Assembly (NCBI GenBank): GCA_016286445.1
Contig: JAEESS010000006.1
Location: 1-64,000 of the forward strand
DNA length: 64,000 nucleotides
DNA from: Bacillota bacterium
Lineage (GTDB): Bacteria > Bacillota > Clostridia > Christensenellales > CAG-138
Direction of reading: 5' to 3'
Part shown: positions 23,716 to 32,460 of the stretch, one piece after another
Position numbering within the stretch: the stretch's first letter is position 1
Layout of the letters: each line of letters begins with the position of its first letter
Made by a program: the position numbers and the translations under genes
Notes under the pieces: model-generated
What the model saw: only the letters and a program-made list of their open reading frames with translations
Databases searched by the model: none
What the model was told of the DNA's origin: nothing

Positions 23716-24654
23716 ATGAACCTTGCATACTACGCAAACTATGTGACCATCGCGGAGGAGGGCAGCCTGACGGCGGCGTCCAGAAAGCTGCGGATCGCCC
23801 AGCCTGCGCTGAGCAATCAGATCAAAGCGCTCGAAACGGCGTACGGCGCGCGGCTGTTTCACCGCGGCGCGCGAAGGCTGGAGCTGACCGACGCGGGACG
23901 GATCCTATATGAAAAGGCGAAGCGGATCCTGGCGGTCGAAACGGAGGCGCGCAGTGAGATCGCGTCCGGCTTCGGCGGCACGAAGGGCACGCTGCGGATC
24001 GGGATCACATCGTCGTTTGAAAATGAAAGGCTCATGGACGCGCTGACGGCGTTTGCGGACCGTTTTCCGGACGCGGAGATCAAGGTGTACGAAGCGGAGC
24101 TTCCCGAGCTTCTCAAAAAGCTGCAGAACGGCAAGGTCGAGGCAATCTTCGTGCGGCCGATCCACAGTGACGTCGAAAACCTTGCGGTCCTGTACACACG
24201 GCCGGACATGCTGGTCGCGACGTACAGACCCGGCGCGTTCTTTGCGGAGGAGCCGGGGGACGAAACGACGTTTGAGCGGCTTTCCGCGCTGCCGCTTTCG
24301 TTGCTGGAGCGCAGCCTGCCCGCGTTTCAAAACGCGTTCCGGGAAAAGGGGCTGACGCTTTCGCCGAAGTTCGTCAGCACGCGCATGCAGGTCGCGCTGC
24401 ACTGGGCAAGGGCGGGCAAAGCGGTCGCGCTCGTGCCGAAAAGCGCAACGGAGGAGCTGGGCTTTTGCGATCTTGCGGAAAAGACTGTGCGGGACAACGA
24501 CCTGCTCGTTCCCGCAATGACGGTGATTGCGCAGAAGCGCAGGTACCGTTCGCAAATCGTCAACAATTTCCTGCTGCTGCTTTCGGAGCGGTACGGATTT
24601 GAATATCGGGAGCCGATCGAAGGATCGGACGATCAAGAAGGAGAAATCATATGA
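23716..24654 (+). CDS. LysR-family transcriptional regulator
   Basis: 312 residues. The N-terminal winged helix is typical: YYANYVTIAEEGSLTAASRKLRIAQPALSNQIKALE, followed by the linker helix and a periplasmic-binding-like effector domain (GTLRIGITSSFENERLMDALTAF). The effector is unknown. Its stop overlaps the start of the cyclophilin gene by four bases, so the regulator and the lipoprotein isomerase are translationally coupled, an unusual partner for a LysR gene. Confidence 0.92.
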   Translation: MNLAYYANYVTIAEEGSLTAASRKLRIAQPALSNQIKALETAYGARLFHRGARRLELTDAGRILYEKAKRILAVETEARSEIASGFGGTKGTLRIGITSSFENERLMDALTAFADRFPDAEIKVYEAELPELLKKLQNGKVEAIFVRPIHSDVENLAVLYTRPDMLVATYRPGAFFAEEPGDETTFERLSALPLSLLERSLPAFQNAFREKGLTLSPKFVSTRMQVALHWARAGKAVALVPKSATEELGFCDLAEKTVRDNDLLVPAMTVIAQKRRYRSQIVNNFLLLLSERYGFEYREPIEGSDDQEGEII

Positions 24655-25382
24655 AACGTTTTGTTACCATTCTCACGGCGCTGCTGCTTCTCATTGCGGC
24701 GATCGGCTGCGGCAAGACCTATGCAAATTCCAATACGACCTCGGGCAAGACCGGCGAAGAACCCGCCGCAGCGGGCAGCGAATCGACGGAAGGCGAGCCC
24801 GCGAAGGAGAACGCGCCTGTGACCGAAGAACCCAAAAATCCAGAGGAGGAACCGACTGTGAACAACTACCCCATCGCTACGATCACCATGAAGGACGGCG
24901 GCGTCATGAAGCTGGAGCTTTATCCCGACGTCGCGCCGAACACCGTGAAGAACTTCATTTCGCTTGCCAATTCCGGCTTCTATGACGGGCTGACCTTCCA
25001 CCGCATCATCGCGGGCTTCATGATCCAGGGCGGCGACCCGGACGGCATGGGCAGCGGCGGTCCCGGCTATTCGATCAAGGGCGAGTTTGCAAGCAACGGT
25101 TTCAAAAACGATCTCAAGCATACGCGCGGCGTGATCTCGATGGCGCGCACGATGGTTCCGGATTCCGCGGGATCGCAGTTCTTCATCATGCATGCGGACG
25201 CGCCGCATCTGGACGGCGAATATGCCGCATTCGGCATGCTGACGGAAGGCTTCGACGTGCTGGACAAGATCGCCTCGGTCAAGACGGGCATGTATGACAT
25301 GCCGCTCGATCCCGTCGTGATCGACACCATTCGCGTTGACACCCTCGGCGTGGACTACGGCGAGCCCGAGAAGATCCAATAA
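24651..25382 (+). CDS. cyclophilin-type peptidyl-prolyl isomerase, lipoprotein
   Basis: 243 residues. A lipoprotein signal (MKRFVTILTALLLLIAAIGC) is followed by an acidic tether (residues 22-70) and a cyclophilin domain: LTFHRIIAGFMIQGGDPDGMGSGGPGYSIKGEF, ISMARTMVPDSAGSQFFIMH and AAFGMLTEGFDVLDKIA. The active-site Arg, Phe and Gln positions are present. It would fold secreted proteins at the outer face of the membrane. The start overlaps the LysR stop. Confidence 0.93.
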   Translation: MKRFVTILTALLLLIAAIGCGKTYANSNTTSGKTGEEPAAAGSESTEGEPAKENAPVTEEPKNPEEEPTVNNYPIATITMKDGGVMKLELYPDVAPNTVKNFISLANSGFYDGLTFHRIIAGFMIQGGDPDGMGSGGPGYSIKGEFASNGFKNDLKHTRGVISMARTMVPDSAGSQFFIMHADAPHLDGEYAAFGMLTEGFDVLDKIASVKTGMYDMPLDPVVIDTIRVDTLGVDYGEPEKIQ

Positions 25383-25395
25383 TTTCGGAGGGATC

Positions 25396-26496
25396 ATGCT
25401 GGTACTGGACGAATACAAAATGCAGCTCGGCGCGCTGAACGAGACGCTCGCGCTGGCACATAAGCAGATGAACGCCGAAGCGCTTTCGGAGGAGCTCAAG
25501 ACCCTTGAAGCGCAGATGGCGGAGACCGATTTCTGGAACGACGTCGAAAACGCCAACAAGGTCACGACGCGTGTGAAGGCGATCAAGAGCAAGCTCGAAC
25601 GGCTTGCAAAGTTAGACGCGCAGAGCGAGGACATCGAGACGCTGATCGAGATGGCGGAGGAAGAGGACGACGAGAGCCTCGTTGAGGAGCTCAAAACCGA
25701 GCTCAAGACCTTCGACGGGAAGATGACCGCCCTGCGGCTTGAAATGCTCTTAAAAGGTCCCTACGACAGCTCAAACGCCATCCTGTCGCTGCACGCGGGC
25801 GCAGGCGGCACGGAGGCGCAGGACTGGACCGAAATGCTCTACCGCATGTACACGCGCTACTGCGAAAAGCGCGGCTGGACCGTTAAGGAGCTCGATCTTT
25901 TGGACGGCGACGAAGCGGGCATCAAGTCCGTCACGTTCGAGGTCGAGGGCGAAAACGCCTACGGCTATCTGAAAGCCGAAAAGGGCGTGCATCGCCTTGT
26001 GCGCATCTCGCCGTTCGATGCGAGCGCGCGGCGGCACACCTCGTTCTCGTCGCTCGACGTCACGCCAATCTTCGAGGACGACGACACGAGCATCAAGATC
26101 GAGCCGGACGAGATCCGCGTGGATACCTACCGCTCCGGCGGCGCGGGCGGACAGAACGTCAACAAAGTCAGCTCCGCGATCCGCATCACGCACCTTGCGA
26201 CCGGCATCGTCGTGCAGTGCCAGAACGAACGCTCTCAGCTTCAGAACAAGGAAATGGCGATGCGCATCCTGAAAGGTAAACTTTTGGAGCTGCAGGAGCG
26301 CGAGCGTGAACAGCAGATGCAGGAGATCAAGGGTGAAATGAAGAAGATCGAGTGGGGCAGTCAGATCCGTTCGTACGTCTTCCAGCCGTACACGCTCGTC
26401 AAGGACCACCGCACCGGCGCCGAAAACGGCAACATCCAGGCGGTCATGGACGGCGACCTCGACCTGTTCATCTCGGCATATCTGACCATGTCTTAA
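25396..26496 (+). CDS. prfB: peptide chain release factor 2
   Basis: 366 residues. GGAGGGATC precedes ATG 25396, so the track start at 25336 is too early. It has the SPF tripeptide (RISPFDASARRHTSF) for UGA/UAA reading and the catalytic GGQ loop (YRSGGAGGQNVNKVSSAIRITH). The frame is continuous from the start: the programmed +1 frameshift that controls RF2 in many bacteria is absent. It is not next to secA here, although the two are neighbours in many Firmicutes. Confidence 0.97.
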   Translation: MLVLDEYKMQLGALNETLALAHKQMNAEALSEELKTLEAQMAETDFWNDVENANKVTTRVKAIKSKLERLAKLDAQSEDIETLIEMAEEEDDESLVEELKTELKTFDGKMTALRLEMLLKGPYDSSNAILSLHAGAGGTEAQDWTEMLYRMYTRYCEKRGWTVKELDLLDGDEAGIKSVTFEVEGENAYGYLKAEKGVHRLVRISPFDASARRHTSFSSLDVTPIFEDDDTSIKIEPDEIRVDTYRSGGAGGQNVNKVSSAIRITHLATGIVVQCQNERSQLQNKEMAMRILKGKLLELQEREREQQMQEIKGEMKKIEWGSQIRSYVFQPYTLVKDHRTGAENGNIQAVMDGDLDLFISAYLTMS

Positions 26497-26502
26497 CCAT
26501 CG

Positions 26503-26528
26503 GGCGTCTCGAAAGGGACGCCTTTTTA
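26503..26528 (+). terminator. prfB terminator
   Basis: GGCGTC and GACGCC flank an eight-base loop and are followed by TTTTTA. Confidence 0.75.
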
Positions 26529-26569
26529 TGACCGTTAGGGAGTTCCAATCAGCATTGAGAGGAAAGCAT

Positions 26570-27265
26570 ATGATTCGACCGATGGTTTTTGTCAGCTTTG
26601 AGCAGGGAAAGATCGAGGAGAGAACGAACGATTTTCGCGGATGCTTCTCGATTTTGAAACACTATCCGCTGCTTTACGCGGCGTATCGCAAGGAACACAA
26701 GAACATTCGCCCGTTCTACGGGCATCCGTATACGGAGCGCTCGGAAAAGGTTTATAACGGAACGCAGAGAGAGGGACCGGACGTCCTTCACGGCGATTTC
26801 AGGGAAGCGACCTCCTTTCGGGAAAAACGGCTGATCAGGCGGATCATGCACGAAAGCAGACGGCATGCTGCGCTTCAGACCGAGGCGGACGCAAAGACGG
26901 CTTTTGACATGCTGCAGCATCCGGAGCAATATGAAATCATTCATACCAGAGTTGCGGGGTCGAACGACGCATTTCCGCAGGATTGGGCGTTTCTCGGATA
27001 TGACGTCGGCTACGAGGTCGGCTTCGACGGCGCGTATTCGATCGTCTGCGATTGTCTGTTTCTTCCGCAATGGCACGGCTGCGACGCTGAGGGGACGCTG
27101 TTTTCGGAGGATTTCCGAAAGCTGAATGAGAACGGGCTGTTCTCAAGCCGGGACGACGCGTATGCCTATCTTGTAAAATACCGAAACGAGGCATGGTCGG
27201 AAATCGGCTTGTTTTATATCTGTGAGGTGCGGCGCAAAGAGTCTGCCGGTTCCGGCAGGGAATGA
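26570..27265 (+). CDS. hypothetical protein
   Basis: 231 residues from the ATG at 26570 (GAGGAAAG upstream); the track start at 26528 lies in the terminator tail. Soluble, no signal peptide or helix. The sequence has aromatic and charged stretches such as FRGCFSILKHYPLLYAAYRKEH, GYDVGYEVGFDGAYSIVCDCLF and WSEIGLFYICEVRR. I recognise no family. A repeat cluster follows it. Confidence 0.6.
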   Translation: MIRPMVFVSFEQGKIEERTNDFRGCFSILKHYPLLYAAYRKEHKNIRPFYGHPYTERSEKVYNGTQREGPDVLHGDFREATSFREKRLIRRIMHESRRHAALQTEADAKTAFDMLQHPEQYEIIHTRVAGSNDAFPQDWAFLGYDVGYEVGFDGAYSIVCDCLFLPQWHGCDAEGTLFSEDFRKLNENGLFSSRDDAYAYLVKYRNEAWSEIGLFYICEVRRKESAGSGRE

Positions 27266-27515
27266 TGATTCGGGGGGTATAACAATCCCCCTTTACACAA
27301 GGGGATCTTTGTTCGGCGGGAGCCGCCTATGTGCAAAGGAACGCTCGGTTCTGCGTTCAATGATGAGGAGAAACCTCGGCTTGCGCGAATCCAAAAGCCT
27401 TCCCCCTGATGTGGGGAAGGTGTCACGACGAAGGAGTGACGGATGAGGAGTATACGCAGAAAAGCGTTAGCTTTTCGCGGATCAATGAATTGCGGCTGAG
27501 CCGCGTGGAGGGAGT
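27266..27515. repeat. palindromic intergenic repeats
   Basis: No gene. Two units are seen: one around 27275-27340 (ATCCCCCTTTACACAAGGGGAT palindrome) and one at about 27391-27482 with CCTTCCCCCTGATGTGGGGAAGG, GTCACGACGAAGGAGTGAC and GAAAAGCGTTAGCTTTTC. The second unit recurs at 56400 and 56630. Confidence 0.8.
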
Positions 27516-28229
27516 ATGCAAAAACCGGTGATCGGCGTAACGCCGCTGTTCGATCGGGCGCGGGATTCCTACTGGATGCTGCCCGGATATTTTCTTGCGC
27601 TGGAGCAAGCGGGCGCAGCGCCCGTCATGCTGCCGCTTTCGGACGATGAAACGACGCTCCGTCGCCTTGTCGAAACCCTCGACGGCTTTCTGATCGCGGG
27701 CGGGCAGGACGTTTCGCCCGCCGTGTACGGCGAGGAACAGAAACCGACCTGTGCGGAGATCTGTCCCGAGCGCGACGCGATGGAGACCGTGCTCTTGCGG
27801 CTCCTGTGGGACGCGGATAAGCCGGTATTCGGTATCTGCCGCGGGCTGCAGATCATCAATGCACACCTTGGGGGCACGCTCTTTCAGGACCTTAAAACCG
27901 AGCATCCGTCAGACACGAACCACCGCATGGCAGCGCCTTATGACCGCGCAGAACACACTGTTTCGCTTTGCAAGGATGCGCCGCTGCATCCGCTTTTGGC
28001 GGCGGAAACGATCGGCGTCAACAGCTGTCACCATCAGGCGATCAAAACGCTTGCGCAGTGCTTACGCCCCATGGCAATCGCGCCGGACGGGCTTGTTGAG
28101 GCGGTCTATGCGCCCGAAAAGCGCTTCGTCTGGGCGGTGCAGTGGCATCCGGAGTTCTTTTTCAGAAAAGATGAGAACAGCCGGAAGCTTTTTGCGGCGT
28201 TTGTGAACGCGGCAAAACCAAAAGAATAG
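27516..28229 (+). CDS. class I glutamine amidotransferase-like gamma-glutamyl hydrolase (peptidase C26, PuuD type)
   Basis: 237 residues. The nucleophile Cys lies in FGICRGLQIINAHLGGTLFQDL and the catalytic His-x-Glu in AVQWHPEFFF. The start KPVIGVTPLFDRA is typical of gamma-glutamyl-gamma-aminobutyrate hydrolases, which split gamma-glutamyl amides. No polyamine genes are nearby, so the substrate is open. GTGGAGGGAGT precedes the start. Two small membrane-protein genes follow closely. Confidence 0.9.
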   Translation: MQKPVIGVTPLFDRARDSYWMLPGYFLALEQAGAAPVMLPLSDDETTLRRLVETLDGFLIAGGQDVSPAVYGEEQKPTCAEICPERDAMETVLLRLLWDADKPVFGICRGLQIINAHLGGTLFQDLKTEHPSDTNHRMAAPYDRAEHTVSLCKDAPLHPLLAAETIGVNSCHHQAIKTLAQCLRPMAIAPDGLVEAVYAPEKRFVWAVQWHPEFFFRKDENSRKLFAAFVNAAKPKE

Positions 28230-28238
28230 GAGTTATCT

Positions 28239-28568
28239 ATGGACGACAAAACAAAGCGCGCAGAGCGCATCTCCCTCGCATCGCTGCTGATCGGCGTCTG
28301 CACCGCGCCGGTGTGGATCGCGCTGCTGTGTCTGAACAGCGTACAGGAGATCCCGTATATCCTTGCGATCATGATGCTCCTGCCGCTTGTCGCTTCGCTT
28401 GCGGGAATCGTGCTTGGGATCATCGGGCTTGTCAAGAGCCTTCGGGTACAGCCGCACACCCGGAAGGGGATCATCTTTTCCGTGATCGGCATGGTGCTGA
28501 GCGCGTTGATGCTCTGCGCGACGGCGTATTTCTGGCTGATCGTTTGGGCGGCGTCGGCGTTTGCCTAA
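28239..28568 (+). CDS. small membrane protein, DUF4190-like
   Basis: 109 residues with three helices. ISLASLLIGV, then LASLAGIVLGIIGLVKSLR and KGIIFSVIGMVLSALMLC, follow the DUF4190 pattern (two glycine-rich helices around a short basic loop). Function unknown. It starts nine bases after the C26 stop, with AGGAGTTATCT, and is probably cotranscribed with both neighbours. Confidence 0.7.
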   Translation: MDDKTKRAERISLASLLIGVCTAPVWIALLCLNSVQEIPYILAIMMLLPLVASLAGIVLGIIGLVKSLRVQPHTRKGIIFSVIGMVLSALMLCATAYFWLIVWAASAFA

Positions 28569-28578
28569 GGAGGGATCT

Positions 28579-29004
28579 ATGCGAAACTTCGGTATGTCGA
28601 TGCTCTGGTTCTGGGTCGCGTACATCGTTGTCACGCTGATCGGGATCGGGCATACGATCTTCAATATCACCGTGCTGCACATGAAATCCATGAAGGACGG
28701 TCCCGGCATGGGCGAGGGCTACGAAAAGACCAAGCCATGGCATCCGCTCTATAACATCGTGATCTTTTCGTTGTTCGGCTGGCTCTATATGCGCGGGCTC
28801 GAAAACCCGACGCTTGCCGACGCGCTGACGACCGGCGCGATCTGGGCGGGCATCTGCATCGTGTTCGACCTAATAGGCTGGGTGCTCATCAAGCATCCGT
28901 GGAGCCTCAGCTTTCGGGGATTCTATGTCGACTATCAGCCGTGGATCTCGCTGATCTATCTTGCGATCTTCCTCGGACCGCTCGTCGGGTTCCTGCTCTG
29001 CTGA
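28579..29004 (+). CDS. hypothetical membrane protein
   Basis: 141 residues from ATG 28579 (AAGGAGGGATCT upstream); the track uses a TTG before the previous stop. Four helices (8-28, 55-70, 80-98, 118-138). Residues MKSMKDGPGMGEGYEKTKPWHPLYNI form a cytoplasmic or external loop after helix 1. No family recognised. Confidence 0.68.
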   Translation: MRNFGMSMLWFWVAYIVVTLIGIGHTIFNITVLHMKSMKDGPGMGEGYEKTKPWHPLYNIVIFSLFGWLYMRGLENPTLADALTTGAIWAGICIVFDLIGWVLIKHPWSLSFRGFYVDYQPWISLIYLAIFLGPLVGFLLC

Positions 29005-29116
29005 AAGCCTTTGCGGGCAGTTTCAACAATAACGATATCGCCGCTTTTCATGCCGCAGCGGATATGATATACTGATAACGAAGAACCGCAAAACGATGAT
29101 GAAAGGGGAAGGGGAC

Positions 29117-30397
29117 ATGGAGAAGCAAGTCAAAAAACGCAAAGGAATGTCGCTTTCGACCGCCATCCTGATCGGGTCGTCTGCGATCGTACTGACGCTG
29201 GTCGGCGGCTTTGTGCTGCTTTGGTTTACGGTGATCAAGCCGGATCGCGACGTGCGAAAGACTACGGAAAACACCGCCGCACCCGCAGCGGTCGTTCAGC
29301 CGACGCCCGCATCCGCGGAGGCCGAGACTTCCGACAGCCCTTCGACCGTCACGACCGAAGCGCCTGCTTCGTCGATCGAAACGCCTGCTTCGTCGGTAGA
29401 AACGTTTGCCGCGGCGGTCGAAACGCCCGCTTCGACGGCGGAACCGCCGGCAATTGCAACACCGGAGCCCACCGAAGCGCCGACGCCGACGGCAATCCCG
29501 ACGCCGGAGCCCACCGAAGCGCCGACGCCGACGGCAATCCCGACGCCGAAGCCCACGCCGACGCCGAAGCCCACGCCGGTCCCCGATTCGTTCACGTTCG
29601 GCGGAAAAAAGATCAAGCGCGGCACAAAGAAGATCGACGGCGGCAAGCTCGGCGTCAACGGAAAGAGCAGCAAGCTTCGCCATATCACGGCGGAGGAGGT
29701 CGAGAACCTCGTTGCGCTCTGTCCGGATCTGGAGGAGCTGTCGCTGGAATACTGCTATATGGACGATTACGAGCCGCTCGGCGCGCTTACGAAGCTCAAA
29801 ACGCTGAAGCTTCGCCGCTGCAACGAAAACGGCAAGGGGAACGCGGTCTCGGACATCGACTGGGTCGAGAATCTGAAATCGCTGACCTATCTGCATCTCG
29901 GACACAACGCGGTCAGCGACCTGAGCCCCATCGAGGGTCTGAAAAATCTGACGAAGCTGAATCTTTCCTATAACGATATCGACAACGACGATCTGGAATC
30001 GATCGGAGCGCTCACGAAGCTTACGGAGCTTTCCCTGTACGGACTCAAGATCACCGACGTAGCGCCGCTCACGTCGCTCGTAAAGCTGACGTATCTGCAT
30101 CTCGGCTACAACAAGAAGCTGAAAAACATCAAGGTGCTGACCTCGCTTCCGAAGCTCAAGTCGCTGCGCGTCAAACAGACGAACATCAGCGACGTCTCGT
30201 ATTTCAAGAATTTCAAGGCGCTGCAGAAGCTGGATATTTCGGGCTGTCCGATCCTGTTCCACGATTATTACAAGCTCGAAGACTGCAAGAAGCTGAAGCT
30301 GATCGTGCTGGATCAGAAGGACACGGACGCGTCGCTTGCGATCGACGACATGATCAACAACGGTTTCGGCGTTGAGATCCTGTACGACTGGCCGTAA
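29117..30397 (+). CDS. membrane-anchored leucine-rich-repeat protein
   Basis: 426 residues from ATG 29117 (AGGGGAAGGGGAC upstream). A short basic N-terminus and one helix (STAILIGSSAIVLTLVGGFVLLWF) form a signal anchor. A long Thr/Pro/Ala linker (about residues 50-160) contains the 14-residue repeat PEPTEAPTPTAIPT. The C-terminal half has about eight internalin-like LRRs (LTYLHLGHNAVSDLSPIEG, LTKLNLSYNDIDNDDLES). It would display an LRR surface outside the cell for binding partners. It has a weak promoter (TATACT near 29078) and a terminator after it. Confidence 0.8.
   Translation: MEKQVKKRKGMSLSTAILIGSSAIVLTLVGGFVLLWFTVIKPDRDVRKTTENTAAPAAVVQPTPASAEAETSDSPSTVTTEAPASSIETPASSVETFAAAVETPASTAEPPAIATPEPTEAPTPTAIPTPEPTEAPTPTAIPTPKPTPTPKPTPVPDSFTFGGKKIKRGTKKIDGGKLGVNGKSSKLRHITAEEVENLVALCPDLEELSLEYCYMDDYEPLGALTKLKTLKLRRCNENGKGNAVSDIDWVENLKSLTYLHLGHNAVSDLSPIEGLKNLTKLNLSYNDIDNDDLESIGALTKLTELSLYGLKITDVAPLTSLVKLTYLHLGYNKKLKNIKVLTSLPKLKSLRVKQTNISDVSYFKNFKALQKLDISGCPILFHDYYKLEDCKKLKLIVLDQKDTDASLAIDDMINNGFGVEILYDWP
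29462..29545 (+). repeat. 42-bp tandem repeat in the LRR linker
   Basis: Two identical 42-base units encode PEPTEAPTPTAIPT twice; shorter PKPTPT copies follow. Such in-frame repeats allow linker length to vary. Confidence 0.9.
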
Positions 30398-30417
30398 GCC
30401 GCAAATGTACATCAAAA

Positions 30418-30452
30418 AGGAGCTTTCCGCGCGGGAAGCTCCTGTTTTTTCT
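30418..30452. terminator. terminator between LRR gene and acyltransferase remnant
   Basis: AGGAGCTTTCC and GGGAAGCTCCT pair around GCGC, followed by GTTTTTTCT. Almost the same hairpin occurs at 31669-31704. Confidence 0.85.
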
Positions 30453-30458
30453 CTCCTG

Positions 30459-31525
30459 TTATGCGGTTTTCTTTTTGAACGGGAGCTCGACAAGCGCCCA
30501 GAAGCCGCGGTTCACCCAGTACAGCGCAATCGCGATCAAAAGGGTGATCAGAAACAGCGTCAGGTTTCTCAGAATGATGATGCTTCCCCACGGAAGATCC
30601 GCTGCCCATTTGATTTCCGTGATGCGCTGCGCCGCGTACAGCTCCAGCGAGATGATGCCGAGCAGTTCAAAGATCTTTCGGATCCACCGTCCGACGCGCA
30701 CCCGGTTCAGCAGATCGAAGATCCCTGCAAGAAGGAAAACCAGCGAGACTGCAAGCAGAAGCGCCGGGAAGCCGCAGTTTGCGCTCGGGACCAGCAGAGA
30801 CATCCACTTAAAGGTCGTCAGATACTCCAGATACAGACCGAGCACCGCAAGCAGCACGAGCAGGATCCAGCCGAGCACAGTCGCTTTGATCTTTCGCGTC
30901 CGCCCGATCTCGTCGAGCAGCACGCCGATCAGGAAGACCGGGATCCGGTTTGTAAACCCGTAGATGTCCCGGCGTCCGATCGCCTTGGTCAGATCGGCAA
31001 ACAGCAGAGAGATGATCAGCCAAACGCAGATCACGATCCCGGTAAACACAATCAGAGATTTTGATAGCCGCAGCACCTTGTGGTACAGCGGAAACAGCAG
31101 ATACAGTGTTGCGATCGCCGGAAAGAACCACAAAAGCTATAGATGTTTTTTGCGTAAAAGTTATAGCCGGAAAGATTTCCGATCAAGGTTGCCGCATCCC
31201 AATGCTCTATGACGGCAACGACCGCGCCGGTCAGAAGAAACGGCAGCACAATGCGCTTCAGCCGCCGCAGCCAGAACGGGAAAAGCTTATGCTTCCGGAT
31301 CGCGTACGTCAGTCCGAGACCCGAAATCAGCATAAAGATGTCGACGCCCAAAAACAGGATCTTCTTGCCGCAAAGCTCAAGCGTCGCCAGGAAGCCGCCG
31401 GGAAAGATCTGTGAATGCTTATGAAAGATGTAGATCAAAACGGCGGCGACGCCCATGATGCTGCGTCGATGCGCCGACACCATAGACAGAAGATCCGAGC
31501 CGTGCTTTTCGGGAATCTGTTCCAT
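30459..31525 (-). pseudogene. acyltransferase-3 family membrane protein, frameshifted
   Basis: Two overlapping ORFs together give one about 355-residue acyltransferase-3 protein. The first part starts MEQIPEKHGSDLL (ATG 31525, GGAGCGCAT upstream) and covers the first helices (GKKILFLGVDIFMLISGLGLTYAIR); the second begins WFFPAIATLYLLFPLYH and holds the remaining helices to the end. They join at about 31130, where the text reads TTTTGTGGTT; removing one TG gives the family-like NIYSFWFFPAI. A two-base insertion is therefore the simplest reading, either a real mutation or a read error. Such proteins O-acetylate surface sugars. The gene lies between two near-identical hairpins. Confidence 0.78.
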
Positions 31526-31668
31526 ATGCGCTCCAAATGATGATGATTCCGTTTGCCGCGGCGAAACCGCGTTTGAAAGAACGGATATATTCATTTTACC
31601 GACCGGCGCGGATTCTGTCAAGTACGGTCGAATCGGCGAAACTGCGAGGCAGGAGGGCAAGTCGGACA

Positions 31669-31704
31669 TAAAAAGGAGCTTCCCGCGCGGGAAGCTCCTT
31701 TTTG
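31669..31704. terminator. hairpin between hpf and the acyltransferase remnant
   Basis: AAAAGGAGCTTCCCGC and GCGGGAAGCTCCTTTT are perfectly complementary with runs on both sides, so it can terminate hpf transcription (minus strand). It matches the hairpin at 30418-30452. Confidence 0.85.
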
Positions 31705-31719
31705 GGTGAAAGGTGAAAC

Positions 31720-32241
31720 TTACAACGGCTCTATGAGACCGAAATTGCCGTCTTTACGCTTATAAAGGACGTTGATTTCGTTCGTGTCCACGTTGCGGAA
31801 AACGTAGAAGGCATGCCCCAAGAGCTCAATCTGCAGCATTGCCTCCTCCTCGCTCATCGGCTTGACGGAGAACTGCTTCACGCGGACGATGCGCGGACCT
31901 TCCTCTTCGTCCTCTTCGTCCTCGAACGGAAGATCGCGGAATGCATCCTGGCGAAGTCCCTTGGCGAGACGCGTGCGGTTGTGCACGATCTGCTTTTCGA
32001 GTTTTTCGACGATGTTGTCGAGTGACGCATACATGTCGCCCGAGACCTCCTCGCCGCGGATGATGCGACCCTCATGCGGGATCGTCACCTCGACGATGTG
32101 GCGGTTCTTTTCGACGGAGAGAGTGACCTGTGCTTCTGTGTCCTGCGGGAAGTACCGATCCAGCTTGGAGAGCTTCTTTTCAGCGACTTCTCGCATGTAG
32201 TCGGAAACCTCCAGATTCTTGCCGGAAATAGAAATACGCAT
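31720..32241 (-). CDS. hpf: ribosome hibernation promoting factor, long form
   Basis: 173 residues. The N-terminal RaiA/HPF domain (MRISISGKNLEVSDYMREVAEKKLSKLDRYF) binds the 30S decoding region, an acidic linker (FEDEEDEEEGPRIVR) follows, and the C-terminal dimerisation domain has KQFSVKPMSEEEAMLQIELLGHAFYVFRNVDTNEINVLYKRKDGNFGLIEP. This form makes 100S ribosome dimers in stationary phase. ATG 32241 is preferred to the track start because AAGGAGTG lies just upstream. A hairpin lies two bases before the ribosome site. A structured RNA is divergently encoded upstream. Confidence 0.95.
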   Translation of the reverse strand: MRISISGKNLEVSDYMREVAEKKLSKLDRYFPQDTEAQVTLSVEKNRHIVEVTIPHEGRIIRGEEVSGDMYASLDNIVEKLEKQIVHNRTRLAKGLRQDAFRDLPFEDEEDEEEGPRIVRVKQFSVKPMSEEEAMLQIELLGHAFYVFRNVDTNEINVLYKRKDGNFGLIEPL

Positions 32242-32256
32242 ATGTTCCACTCCTTC

Positions 32257-32281
32257 TGACACGGGTATTGTGTTCGTGTCA
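32257..32281 (-). promoter_or_regulatory. leader hairpin directly before the hpf ribosome site
   Basis: TGACACG and CGTGTCA pair over an 11-base loop and end two bases before AAGGAGTG, so the fold could influence hpf translation or act as an operator. Confidence 0.45.
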
Positions 32282-32460
32282 TCTATATATTAACATACTT
32301 TTCCGGAAATATCTTCCCTTTTTTCAAAAAAACACAAAAATTTTGATATTCATCCTCTTTTCGCGCAGGATTCAGCCCTTTTCGCGTATCGCGCGCTCTT
32401 TTTTGAAGAATTGTTTCAGATCATTCACAAAGATAACGCGATTCTGACACAACTTCGTGG
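32282..32460. other. A+T-rich spacer between hpf and the structured RNA
   Basis: About 180 bases with several T/A runs and no gene. It must contain the hpf promoter on the minus strand (TTAATATAT near 32285) and the upstream part of the RNA promoter on the plus strand; I found no clear -35 for either. Confidence 0.5.

Noticed and set aside
25396-25480. programmed frameshift in prfB
   Set aside because: The frame is continuous from the well-placed ATG and no in-frame UGA with CUU context is present.
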